The notes beneath the pieces are model-generated. The model had not been told where the DNA came from. It saw only the letters and a program-made list of their open reading frames with translations, and did no database searches. A stretch of DNA of 64,000 bases from Actinomyces lilanjuaniae (lineage in GTDB: Bacteria; Actinomycetota; Actinomycetes; Actinomycetales; Actinomycetaceae): positions 930,001 to 994,000 of the forward strand of contig NZ_CP032514.1 of NCBI RefSeq assembly GCF_003606385.1. The letters run 5' to 3'. Position numbers and translations under genes: made by a program. Below, piece after piece: positions 9,666 through 19,172 of the stretch (its first letter is position 1; each line of letters begins with the position of its first letter).

Positions 9666-9965
9666 GTGGCACAGCAGGAGCATCTCAGGCAGGTTGGGCA
9701 CAAGGAGCCCTACAGCACCGTCGGGGTAGTGCTGGTGGCCCTGGGACTGGCCGTCGTACCCGTGCTGACCCTCCTAGGGCAGCGGCTCCTGGCGGTCCTG
9801 TGGCTGGCTGTGGGGATCCTGGTCCTGGCGCTGGTGCGTCTGCGGCGCCCTGAGGGCAGCTGGCTGGCAGCCCGGGGGCGTGTCTTCGACGTGGCCTTTG
9901 GCACGATCCTGGCCGGGGCGCTGCTTGCCTTGGCCCAGTACGTGAACCTTCCCCGCCTTCTGTGA
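9666..9965 (+). CDS. Small membrane protein, DUF3017 family
   Basis: 99 residues with three hydrophobic segments (about 19-36, 42-59 and 77-95) separated by LRRPEGSWLAARGR. This size, topology and position just after purH fit the actinobacterial DUF3017 family, whose function is unknown. Leaderless GTG start. The family name is inferred from context and general pattern, not from a diagnostic motif. Confidence 0.65.
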   Translation: MAQQEHLRQVGHKEPYSTVGVVLVALGLAVVPVLTLLGQRLLAVLWLAVGILVLALVRLRRPEGSWLAARGRVFDVAFGTILAGALLALAQYVNLPRLL

Positions 9966-10138
9966 CCTCTTCTTCAACTGCCTACGTCCTGTGACGCAGC
10001 CCGCGCTCACGGCCGGGCGGATCACGCAGTGAGCGGACCACCTTGTGGGCGTGAGGTGCCGCAACCTCTTCGGTGTGGCAGTCTGCCCCCGTCACTGACG
10101 GCCCGACCGTCCTCCCTGCCCTACCGGAAGGTCCTCAC

Positions 10139-11545
10139 ATGTCTGAGCCCACTCCCGCCCGCTCTGGTGAGTCCCGAGAGCCGGGGCGCGAGAGCAGGAA
10201 CCTGCTGACCAGGGGAGGCATCCTGGTCTGGGTCCTTCTTGCCATCATCCTGGCTCTGCTGCTGGGCTCTGCCACGGTTGGTGGCCGACACCTGGTCCCG
10301 GCCCAGGTCGGCAACGTCTTCGTCACCTTCTCCGACCTGTTCAGCCAGTTCCTGAGCTTCTCTATCCCCCTTATCATCATCGGCCTGGTCACCCCGGCCA
10401 TCGCCGACCTGGGGCGTGGCGCGGGCCGGTGGCTGGGGGTTACCGCCGCCCTAGCCTACGGCTCCACACTCTTCGCGGGGTTCCTCACCTACCTGGTCTG
10501 CGCCGCCGCGCTGCCCTCCGTCCTGCGGCGAGGCTCGCTGGACCAGGTCGAGGAGCCCGGAAGCGCCCTGTCCAGCTACTTCACCGTGGAGATGCCGCCG
10601 GCGGTGGAGGTCATGACTGCGCTGCTGCTGTCCTTTGTCATCGGGATCGGCCTGTCCATGGTGCCCCGGGGCGTGCTGCGCAAGGGCTTTATCGAGTTCC
10701 GCGCGATCATCACCCGGCTCATTGAGCGGATCATCGTGCCGCTGCTGCCGCTGCATATCTTTGGTATCTTCCTCAACCTCACCTACACCGGAGAGGTGTG
10801 GGACATCGTGAGCACCCTGCTGCGTGTGGTCGTCGTCGTGCTCCTCCTTGAGGTGGCCATCCTGGGCACCCAGTTCCTCGTCGCCGGTGCTGTCAGCCGC
10901 AGGAACCCGCTGAGCGCCCTGGTCACCATGCTTCCCGCCTACCTCACCGCCCTGGGCACGGCCTCCTCGGCTGCGACCATCCCCGTGACGCTACGCCAGG
11001 TGCGCCGCAACGGCGTGTCGGACGCCGTCGCGTCCTTCACGGTCCCGCTGTGCGCCACGATCCACCTGGCGGGCTCGACATCCAAGATCTTTGCCTTCGC
11101 CTACGCGATCGTCCTGACCCAGGACATCGAGGTCTCCGTTGCCCAGTGGGCGGGGTTCATCTTCATGCTGGGCATCACCATGGTGGCGGCCCCGGGTGTC
11201 CCCGGGGGCGCCATCATGGCTGCCACGGGACTACTGTCCTCCATGCTTGGCTTCAACGAGGAGCAGGTGGCGCTGATGATCGCCACCTACATCGCCTTGG
11301 ACTCCTTTGGCACGGCCACCAATGTCACCGGTGACGGCGCGATCGCCCTGCTGGTCAACCGCCTGGCGGGCGGGCGCATCGGGGCCGAGGCGGACCCTGC
11401 CAACGCCCGGGAGCTGTCCTTCGACGGGATGGCCTACCTGGACAAGGTCAGCGTGGAGGGCGTTGTCAGCCCCGAGGAGCTGGAGGCCTCCGCCCGCGTG
11501 CACAGTCCCGCCCAGGCGGTGGACGCTGCCGCTGGGGGTGAGTAG
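10139..11545 (+). CDS. Dicarboxylate/amino acid:cation symporter (DAACS family)
   Basis: 468 residues with about eight membrane segments and two re-entrant regions. Family signatures include FVTFSDLFSQFLSFSIPLII, a serine-rich loop (TALGTASSAATIPVTL) and AGSTSKIFAFAYA. Late in the protein comes GTATNVTGDGAIALLVNRL, at the position of the NMDGT/substrate-site region. Members import glutamate, aspartate or C4-dicarboxylates with Na+ or H+. ATG 10139 has GGAAGG upstream; the frame opens earlier but without family sequence. Confidence 0.85.
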   Translation: MSEPTPARSGESREPGRESRNLLTRGGILVWVLLAIILALLLGSATVGGRHLVPAQVGNVFVTFSDLFSQFLSFSIPLIIIGLVTPAIADLGRGAGRWLGVTAALAYGSTLFAGFLTYLVCAAALPSVLRRGSLDQVEEPGSALSSYFTVEMPPAVEVMTALLLSFVIGIGLSMVPRGVLRKGFIEFRAIITRLIERIIVPLLPLHIFGIFLNLTYTGEVWDIVSTLLRVVVVVLLLEVAILGTQFLVAGAVSRRNPLSALVTMLPAYLTALGTASSAATIPVTLRQVRRNGVSDAVASFTVPLCATIHLAGSTSKIFAFAYAIVLTQDIEVSVAQWAGFIFMLGITMVAAPGVPGGAIMAATGLLSSMLGFNEEQVALMIATYIALDSFGTATNVTGDGAIALLVNRLAGGRIGAEADPANARELSFDGMAYLDKVSVEGVVSPEELEASARVHSPAQAVDAAAGGE

Positions 11546-11587
11546 CTCCTCACCGGCGGTCCGTAGTCAGCGGCCTCGGTAACCTCG

Positions 11588-11627
11588 AACCTGGCTAACC
11601 TCGGGCCAACCTGGCTAACCTCGGGCC
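11588..11627. repeat. 20-bp perfect tandem duplication over a stop codon
   Basis: The unit AACCTGGCTAACCTCGGGCC occurs twice in direct succession at 11588-11607 and 11608-11627. The second copy covers the last codons and stop of the minus-strand ABC gene, so the first is a copied gene end. It lies in the short convergent gap after the symporter. Confidence 0.85.
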
Positions 11628-13591
11628 AACAGAGTGCGCAGCGGCCCGTCCACCTCCAGCAGCACCGAGGGGGAGCCCTCCTGGACGACCTTTCCGGCGT
11701 CCAGCACGACGACGTGGTCCGCCTGTACCGACTGGCGCACCTGGTGGGTAATCTCCACGACTGTCGCCTCAGGAAGGTAGCGGCGTATGCCCGCCCGGAC
11801 CCGGGCCTGTGTCTGCGGGTCCAGGTGTGAGGACAGCTCGTCGAGCACGAGCAGGTTCGGGCGGGCTAGAAGCGCCCGGGCCAGGGCAAGCCGCTGCCGC
11901 TGGCCACCCGAGAGGGTCTCACCACGCTCACCCACAAGAGTGTCGTAGCCGTGGGGGAGGGCCTCGACCTCCTCGTGGACGCCAGCCGCCCGGCAGGCCT
12001 CGCGGACCTCCTCGTCGCTGGCTGAGGGGGCGGCCAGGCGCACGTTGTCGGCCACGCAGGCGCGAAACAAGTGGGCGTGCTGGGGGACCAGCGCCACCTC
12101 CTGGTACAGGGAGTCTGTGCGCAGGTCACGCACGTCGATGCCGTCAATAAGAACGCGCCCGGTCTGGGCGCTTCCCGGGCCCAAGGGCTCGCAGCGCAGG
12201 ACCAGCATGGCCAGGGTCGACTTGCCCGAGCCAGAGGCTCCGACCACGCAGGTCCACCTCCCGGCCCTGGCTCTCAGGCTGACGTCGTTGAGTGCGGGGG
12301 CTGCTGCGGGGGCTGCGCGGGACATGCGGCCTGCGTCAGCTGTGGGTGCGGCGCGGCCGGGCAGGACGCTGCCACCTAGGCTGCCGGAGCCGCTGGTGCT
12401 GTCCAGGGCAGCGCAGGCAGCAGGGTAGGTGTAGCTCACCCCCTGCCACAGGACCTCGTGTGAGATGCCGCTGCTGAGCTCCCGGGTACCGTCGTGGCGC
12501 TCGACGGGGGCGTGGACCACCTCCCAGACCCGCTCGGCGGAGGCAAGAGCGGGAGCCAGCGCGCTGACGAGCGCCTCGGCCCCCTGTGCTGTCCCGGACA
12601 GCCGCAGGACCGCGGCTGCGGCTGCGGCCAGGGCCGGGACGCTGACGGAGCCGGAATCGACGTTACCGGCTCCTGCAGCCACGACGACCACCGGGGCGGC
12701 GAGGCCCAGCACCTGGCTGGCACCCCGCCTCAGCGAGGCCCACGTGGTGGAGGGCCGCAGGGCGGAGGCGACGTTCGCGTCCAGGGCCGCCAGCTGTTCC
12801 AGGCGCTGCCGCTCACGGCCGTAGCCGACGATGTCGCCCATGGCCTGGACGGTGTCCTTGACATGGTGGGTGAGTGCGGCCCGCTGCCGGGAGGCCGCCC
12901 GTGAGGCCCGCACCGAGGCCCTGGCTCCCAGGGCAGGGACCAGGACTAGCTGGGCAGCCAGGAGAGGCAGGACCGCCAGGGCGACCACCCACGACGTCGT
13001 CGCACTGACGACGACCAGCACGGCTGCAGGAACGACGAGTGCCGACACCGCGGGAGCGAGCGTGTGGGCGAAGAAGACCTCGATACGGTCGATGTCCTTG
13101 GTGGCGCGGGCCAGCAGGTCGCCAGAGCGCGATCCTGCGGACAGTCGGGGCGCGCGGGGCAGGAGGGCGCGGAAAAGCTCCGCCCGCAGCAGCTCCAGTG
13201 CCCTGAAGGCCACAAGGTGCCCGAGGAACTGCTCCGCGTAGCGCAGCGCAGCCTTGAGCAGGGCCAGGACGGCCATGGCGGACACGATCGCCCATGCTGA
13301 CCGCAGGGCTCCAGGTGCACCGGTGCGCGACAGGTGCACGGCCGCGTCAGCGACGGCGTAGGCGCCTAGGGCCAGCAGGGCGGCGCCTGCCAGGAGGCTG
13401 ACGACCCGGCACACGACGGACCCCAGTAACGGCCGCAGGACGGGGCGGGTCACCTCCAGGAGCCAGCGCAGCAGGACCCGTTGCCCGGGCGGCCGCAGGC
13501 TGCTGGTGCCCCGGGCAGCCCCGGCTGGGCTGGCTGCGCTCGGTGGACGCGCTGGACCTGTCGGAGCTGTCAGACTCACGGGGTCTCTCAC
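11615..13591 (-). CDS. cydC: ABC exporter permease/ATPase, CydC-like half
   Basis: 658 residues: an N-terminal six-helix exporter domain (about 40-330) and a C-terminal ATPase. Seen are GASGSGKSTLAML (Walker A), LSGGQRQRLALARALL (signature), LLVLDELSSHLD (Walker B) and EITHQ (H-loop). The membrane domain has SGDLLARATKDIDRIEVFFAHTL, typical of CydC-type subunits. CydDC exports thiols (cysteine/glutathione) and is needed for cytochrome bd assembly. No cydAB is in the window, so the substrate is open. The GTG start overlaps the stop of the partner gene. Confidence 0.75.
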   Translation of the reverse strand: MRDPVSLTAPTGPARPPSAASPAGAARGTSSLRPPGQRVLLRWLLEVTRPVLRPLLGSVVCRVVSLLAGAALLALGAYAVADAAVHLSRTGAPGALRSAWAIVSAMAVLALLKAALRYAEQFLGHLVAFRALELLRAELFRALLPRAPRLSAGSRSGDLLARATKDIDRIEVFFAHTLAPAVSALVVPAAVLVVVSATTSWVVALAVLPLLAAQLVLVPALGARASVRASRAASRQRAALTHHVKDTVQAMGDIVGYGRERQRLEQLAALDANVASALRPSTTWASLRRGASQVLGLAAPVVVVAAGAGNVDSGSVSVPALAAAAAAVLRLSGTAQGAEALVSALAPALASAERVWEVVHAPVERHDGTRELSSGISHEVLWQGVSYTYPAACAALDSTSGSGSLGGSVLPGRAAPTADAGRMSRAAPAAAPALNDVSLRARAGRWTCVVGASGSGKSTLAMLVLRCEPLGPGSAQTGRVLIDGIDVRDLRTDSLYQEVALVPQHAHLFRACVADNVRLAAPSASDEEVREACRAAGVHEEVEALPHGYDTLVGERGETLSGGQRQRLALARALLARPNLLVLDELSSHLDPQTQARVRAGIRRYLPEATVVEITHQVRQSVQADHVVVLDAGKVVQEGSPSVLLEVDGPLRTLLARG

Positions 13592-15351
13592 CGGGTCTCC
13601 TCCTGTGCCTGCTGGGGCCTGCCTCCGGTGACGACGAGGACCCGGTCTGCCCCGGCCACGGCGCCCTCGCGGTGCGTTACCGTCACGACCGCACGCCCCG
13701 GCGCCATTGTCTCCACGGCCGCCATGATCGCAGCCTCGCTGGCGAGGTCCACGTGGCTGGTGGGCTCGTCAAGGAGGAGGACGGGGCGGTCCGCCAGGAC
13801 CGCACGGGCTAGTGAGACGCGCTGGGCCTGGCCGCCCGACAGCCCCAGGCCCCCCTCACCGACCTGGGTCGCCAGGCCTGAGGGCATGCGGGCCACCTCC
13901 TCGGCGAGCCCCACCTCCTCCAGCGCCCGCCACATCTGCGAGGGGGTGGCGTCAGGTCTGGCCAGCTGCAGGTTGTCCGCGATCGTCCCGGTGAGCAGCC
14001 AGGTCGTCTGGGCCACCCGGGCCGAGGCCTGCCGCACCTGCTCCTGGGTGGAGGCCTCCAGCCTGGTCCCGTGGACCACCACGGTCCCCGCGCTGGGAAG
14101 CAGGTCCCCGGCCAGCACGGCCAGCAGGGTGGACTTACCTGCGCCCGAGGGGCCGACCACAGCCACGTGCTCTCCGGCTGAGACGACCAGGTCGGCGTCG
14201 TGCAGGACCGGCTCGGTGTCCCAGACCGCCTCCACGCCCCGCAGGAGGATCTCCGCCTCAGGATCGTCGTTGGCCTCGCGCGCAGCAGTGGGCTCGTCAC
14301 CGGTCCCACCCGCAGCAGGCTCGCGCGTGCAGGTGGCGGGATCGGCCGGTACGGCCCGCCTGAGGCCCCCTGCTGGCCGGGAGAGGATCGCGCGCAGGGA
14401 CCGCTGGTTGGCCCGGCCGGTCAGGCCGACGTAGAAGAAGGCCCCGACGTGGTCCAGCGGCTCCAGGAGCGCGTAGGAGGTCAGGACGACGGCCAGGGCG
14501 TCTCCCGTCCCCAGCGCCCCGGAGGCGAGCCTGCTCAGGGCCAGCGCCGTGGCCGTGGTGACAAGGAGCAGGGAGAAGAGGCCGTCGGTGACCAGGATGA
14601 CGAGCTGGTTGCCCGCCAAGAGCTGCATGAGGGAGCGCCGGTTGGCCTCCCCGGTGGCGGCCAGCCGTTGGCTGGTGCGCCGTGCCGCCCGGGACAGGGT
14701 CAGGGTGGTCAGGCCCTGGATCGCGTCAAGGTAGTCGGCGGCAAGACGCAGCCGGGCGTCGCGGGAGCCGGAGGAGGAGGTTCTCAGCCGGCTGTGGGCC
14801 AGGGCGATGACGGCAGGGGTCAGGACCACCATGGCGGCCAGGACCAGGGAGACGATCGTGTCCACCGCCAGGGCCAGTTCGGTGAGGACCAGGAGCGGGG
14901 CCAGGAGGGAGGCTGCCGCCGGGGCGAGGAAGGTCTGCCGGTACCGGGCGACGCGCTGTGCGCCGTCAGTCAGTAGGGACACGGTGGCGCCGCTGCGGTC
15001 CTCAGCCGTACGAGCCGGACCCAGACGGAGCAGGTGCCCCAGGACCAGCTGGCGCAGGTGGGCCTCCTCGGTGGTGGCGCTGGAGCGGGTCACGTGCTCG
15101 GCGCCAGCCCGCAGCCCACCCGCCAGTGCCGCAGCAGTGAGGGCCTGGGACACCAGGTGGGACCAGACTGTGCCATCGAGCAGGGCTCCCAGCGCCCAGC
15201 CTGTGGAGATGAGCGCCCAGCCTGTGGCCAGCGAGGCCAGGAGGGACAGGAGGAGGGAGACTACATAGGCATGCCTGCCAGCGGGTGAGGAGATGGGCGG
15301 ACCCGGGGAGCCCGGGCGGGGCAGGCGTGGCAGGAGGCGGGCAGCAGGCAT
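13588..15351 (-). CDS. cydD: ABC exporter permease/ATPase, CydD-like half
   Basis: 587 residues from ATG 15351; an upstream GTG at 15456 is possible but adds only proline-rich sequence over an 8-bp tandem repeat. The exporter domain is followed by an ATPase with GPSGAGKSTLLAVLAG, LSGGQAQRVSLARAVL, PVLLLDEPTSHVD and TVTHR. It is coupled by overlap to the downstream CydC-like gene, so the pair forms a heterodimeric exporter. CydD identity rests on pairing and on the YRQTFLAPAAASLLAPLLVL segment; another heterodimeric exporter remains possible. Confidence 0.7.
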   Translation of the reverse strand: MPAARLLPRLPRPGSPGPPISSPAGRHAYVVSLLLSLLASLATGWALISTGWALGALLDGTVWSHLVSQALTAAALAGGLRAGAEHVTRSSATTEEAHLRQLVLGHLLRLGPARTAEDRSGATVSLLTDGAQRVARYRQTFLAPAAASLLAPLLVLTELALAVDTIVSLVLAAMVVLTPAVIALAHSRLRTSSSGSRDARLRLAADYLDAIQGLTTLTLSRAARRTSQRLAATGEANRRSLMQLLAGNQLVILVTDGLFSLLLVTTATALALSRLASGALGTGDALAVVLTSYALLEPLDHVGAFFYVGLTGRANQRSLRAILSRPAGGLRRAVPADPATCTREPAAGGTGDEPTAAREANDDPEAEILLRGVEAVWDTEPVLHDADLVVSAGEHVAVVGPSGAGKSTLLAVLAGDLLPSAGTVVVHGTRLEASTQEQVRQASARVAQTTWLLTGTIADNLQLARPDATPSQMWRALEEVGLAEEVARMPSGLATQVGEGGLGLSGGQAQRVSLARAVLADRPVLLLDEPTSHVDLASEAAIMAAVETMAPGRAVVTVTHREGAVAGADRVLVVTGGRPQQAQEETR

Positions 15352-16691
<1,340 letters not shown>

Positions 16692-16721
16692 CACCACCTG
16701 GCACCATGCCTGACACGGGAT

Positions 16722-16766
16722 CTGACACACGGCAGCCTGAGGTGCTTCGGCGCGGTCCTGTGTCAG
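16722..16766 (+). terminator. Possible terminator after mdh
   Basis: CTGACACA at 16722-16729 pairs perfectly with TGTGTCAG at 16759-16766. The 29-base loop is long and no T-tract follows, so this is tentative. Confidence 0.35.
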
Positions 16767-16787
16767 CCTGTGTGGCAGGTCCTGTGC

Positions 16788-16793
16788 TAGATC
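16788..16793 (+). promoter_or_regulatory. -10-like element before the zinc-ribbon gene
   Basis: TAGATC ends seven bases before ATG 16801. The last base departs from TANNNT, but the spacing matches the other leaderless genes here. Confidence 0.35.
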
Positions 16794-16800
16794 TTGGTCC

Positions 16801-17091
16801 ATGGCACGCCGCAGCTCTAAGCGTCCCTACGGGCGCGACCACGTTCCGCTGGACATGACTCGTCTCTCCTCGCTCCCGCGTAGGCAGACAGGCCCTGGCG
16901 GAGCCGAGTTCACCGTGCGCCACGTACGAGGAGGGGACAAGTCCTACACGTGCCCCGGCTGCCACCATCAGGTCCCGGCGGGAACGCCTCACGTGGTGGC
17001 CTGGCCCAGCCAGTCGCTCTTCGGAGCGGAGCGGGGCCTGGAGGAGCGTCGGCACTGGCACACGTCCTGCTGGCAGCGTGGGCTGTGGTAG
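16801..17091 (+). CDS. Small zinc-ribbon-like protein
   Basis: 96 residues, basic at the N-terminus. CPGCHHQVPAGTPHVVAW followed by HWHTSCW suggests one zinc site built from CxxC plus a later His/Cys pair. Proteins like this are conserved in Actinobacteria and are sometimes annotated as ATP/GTP-binding proteins without experimental support. Leaderless ATG. The 250 bases after it, up to the minus-strand DivIVA gene, hold nothing I recognise. Confidence 0.65.
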   Translation: MARRSSKRPYGRDHVPLDMTRLSSLPRRQTGPGGAEFTVRHVRGGDKSYTCPGCHHQVPAGTPHVVAWPSQSLFGAERGLEERRHWHTSCWQRGLW

Positions 17092-17343
17092 CGCAGGGCG
17101 GCACAGGCGCATAAGAAGCAGTGCGAGCGTTAAGGAGATCCTGGCCTTCCCAGCACGTGACATGGGGGCGCTGGCAGCACCCGTACGGTGCCGTCGACGC
17201 CCCCATGTCGCACCCCCTCCCGGCACAGCCGGAGGTGGGCCGCCTAGCGTCGGCTTCTGCGCCGGGGGAGGACCCGGGCCGTTCTGGCGTCTGTCGTGCT
17301 CCCTGCCCTCGGCCGCCCTGCGAGTGTTCCCGCTCGGAGGCGC

Positions 17344-18858
17344 TTACAGAACCGGTAGCTGCTGCGGTCTCAGGCTCCTCACTGTCCCTGTCCCGGCACT
17401 GTCCTGGGCAGCGCTGCCCGCGACAGTCCTAGCCCCAGAGGAGGACTCGTCTGCCTCGGCGGTGTCGGTGGTAGTGGCAGCGATTTCGGGGTCGGCGTCG
17501 TCGTGGCTGCTCGCGACCTCGCCGTTGGCCTCACCGTTGGCCTCACTGTCGTCGTGCGCCGTCGTCCCCGCAGAGGTCTCCCGGGAGACCAGGGCGGGGG
17601 CCTGGGGCAGGGAGCCGCCCAGGACGCCGCGCATCTCAGCCAGGTAGGTGGACACGGAGTCACGCTGACGCTCGAGCTCCTCAAGCTGCCGACTGGCGAC
17701 GGTGGCGGTGACGTCGGCCTCCGCGCGGGCGTCGGCGACGATCTGCTCCGCCTCCAGGCGGGCCTGGGCGATAGTCTCCTCAGCCTTGGCCAGTGCCTCC
17801 TCCTGCCGGGCGCGGGTCTCCGCGTCGGTACGGGCGCGTACCTCCTCCGCCCGGGACAGGGCCTCCTGCAAGCGGGTCTCCGCATCCTGGGCCTGCGCCT
17901 GGGCCTGCTCCTGCATCTCCTGGATGCGCTCCCTGGTGGCGTCGTGGGCGTCAGAGTCCTCCTGCGCGGCCGCCTCGTGGGCGGCCGCAATCTCCAGGGT
18001 CGCCTGCTGCCTGAGCTCGGTGGCCTCCGCGCGGGCCGCCGCGGCCTCGTCGGCTGCGGTGCGCCGCAGGGTCTCCGACTCGGTGCGCGCGGAGGTGAGG
18101 ATCTCCTCGGCCTCACGGCGCGCCTTGCCCAGGGTCAGCTCCGCCTCCTGCTTGGCGTCGGAGACGATCTCCTCGGCGGTAGCAGCCGAGGAGGTCCGCA
18201 GCTCGTCGGCCTCGGCGAGCGCGGCGTCGCGCTGGGTCGTGGCGTCGCGCTCGGAGGAGATGGCGATCTCAGCCGCCTGCTTACGGGCCTGGGACAGGAT
18301 GAGGGCTGCCTCGCGCTCTGCGGAGGCCCGTAGCTCGGTGGCGGCCGACTCCGAGTCAGCAGTGATCTGGGCCGCCTTGCGCTCCGCGGCGGCGACCAGC
18401 TCGCGGGAGCGGGCGTCAGCGTTGGCCAGGGTGGTGGAGGCCTCGGTCTCGGAGCGGGAGCGCAGCTCGCTGGCCTCACGGCGGGCCTCAGCCAGCATCG
18501 TGGCAGCCTCGGAGGCGCTGCGCTCCGACAGGTTCTTGGCGTTGGTGCGGGTCCGTGTCAGCAGCGCGTCCGCCTCGGCGTTGGCCTTGGACAGGACCGA
18601 GGCGCTCTGCTCCTCCGCGCTGCGGAGCAGCTGCTCGATCCGGGAGCCCAGGCCCGCGTAGGTGGGCTTGTCCGACTCCCGGAGCCGACGCTGCGCGTCC
18701 GCCAGCTCCCCCGCAAGGGTCATTGCTCTCTGGTCCAGGCTGGCGACCTCGCGGCGGGCGTCAGCCAGCTGGCGGTTCAGGGTGTCGATACGCTGGTCAA
18801 CCTGGGCGCGGTCATAGCCGCGCATGGTGATGGCGAACTCGCTGAGCTCCTCGGGCAC
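17344..18858 (-). CDS. DivIVA-domain coiled-coil protein
   Basis: 504 residues. The N-terminus (FAITMRGYDRAQVDQRIDTLNRQL) matches the DivIVA membrane-binding region. It is followed by some 380 residues of almost uninterrupted Ala/Glu/Arg-rich coiled coil (about 30-410) and a disordered acidic tail. Such proteins organise polar growth and septum placement in Actinobacteria; the very long coil recalls Scy/FilP-type scaffolds. GTG 18858 is chosen because AGGAGGAG lies just upstream, better than the in-frame GTG at 18897. It diverges from an envelope protein pair. Confidence 0.8.
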   Translation of the reverse strand: MPEELSEFAITMRGYDRAQVDQRIDTLNRQLADARREVASLDQRAMTLAGELADAQRRLRESDKPTYAGLGSRIEQLLRSAEEQSASVLSKANAEADALLTRTRTNAKNLSERSASEAATMLAEARREASELRSRSETEASTTLANADARSRELVAAAERKAAQITADSESAATELRASAEREAALILSQARKQAAEIAISSERDATTQRDAALAEADELRTSSAATAEEIVSDAKQEAELTLGKARREAEEILTSARTESETLRRTAADEAAAARAEATELRQQATLEIAAAHEAAAQEDSDAHDATRERIQEMQEQAQAQAQDAETRLQEALSRAEEVRARTDAETRARQEEALAKAEETIAQARLEAEQIVADARAEADVTATVASRQLEELERQRDSVSTYLAEMRGVLGGSLPQAPALVSRETSAGTTAHDDSEANGEANGEVASSHDDADPEIAATTTDTAEADESSSGARTVAGSAAQDSAGTGTVRSLRPQQLPVL

Positions 18859-19172
18859 GTCTTTCTCCTCCTGCCGGGCGGTCAGGGTCACCGCCACACC
18901 TCCAAGCGTAGCGAGGCGACGGCTCGACGTGCAGACCCATCGGAGACGACGTGCAGGCGCAGCGGGGCTACCTGTACCTGGTGCCCAGGCCGCTTCGCTC
19001 AGCGCGTGGATTCCTGTGATCTTGCCGGGTCCTACCAGCGTCGCGGCAGCGGTCGTGCGATTCTGTTCCTCTGCTGGCGCCCGGGTGCGCTGGCAGCGGC
19101 TGAGGACCTGCGGGAGAGCCCCGTGGGCCTGAAGGTCCGCGTCCGTGTCCGCGAGCAGAGGAGATCCACGTC
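18859..19172. other. Divergent intergenic region
   Basis: About 310 bases between the DivIVA-like gene and the PQ-rich membrane protein. It includes a GGAG Shine-Dalgarno just before GTG 19173. No strong -10/-35 pair or RNA gene was recognised. Confidence 0.35.
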
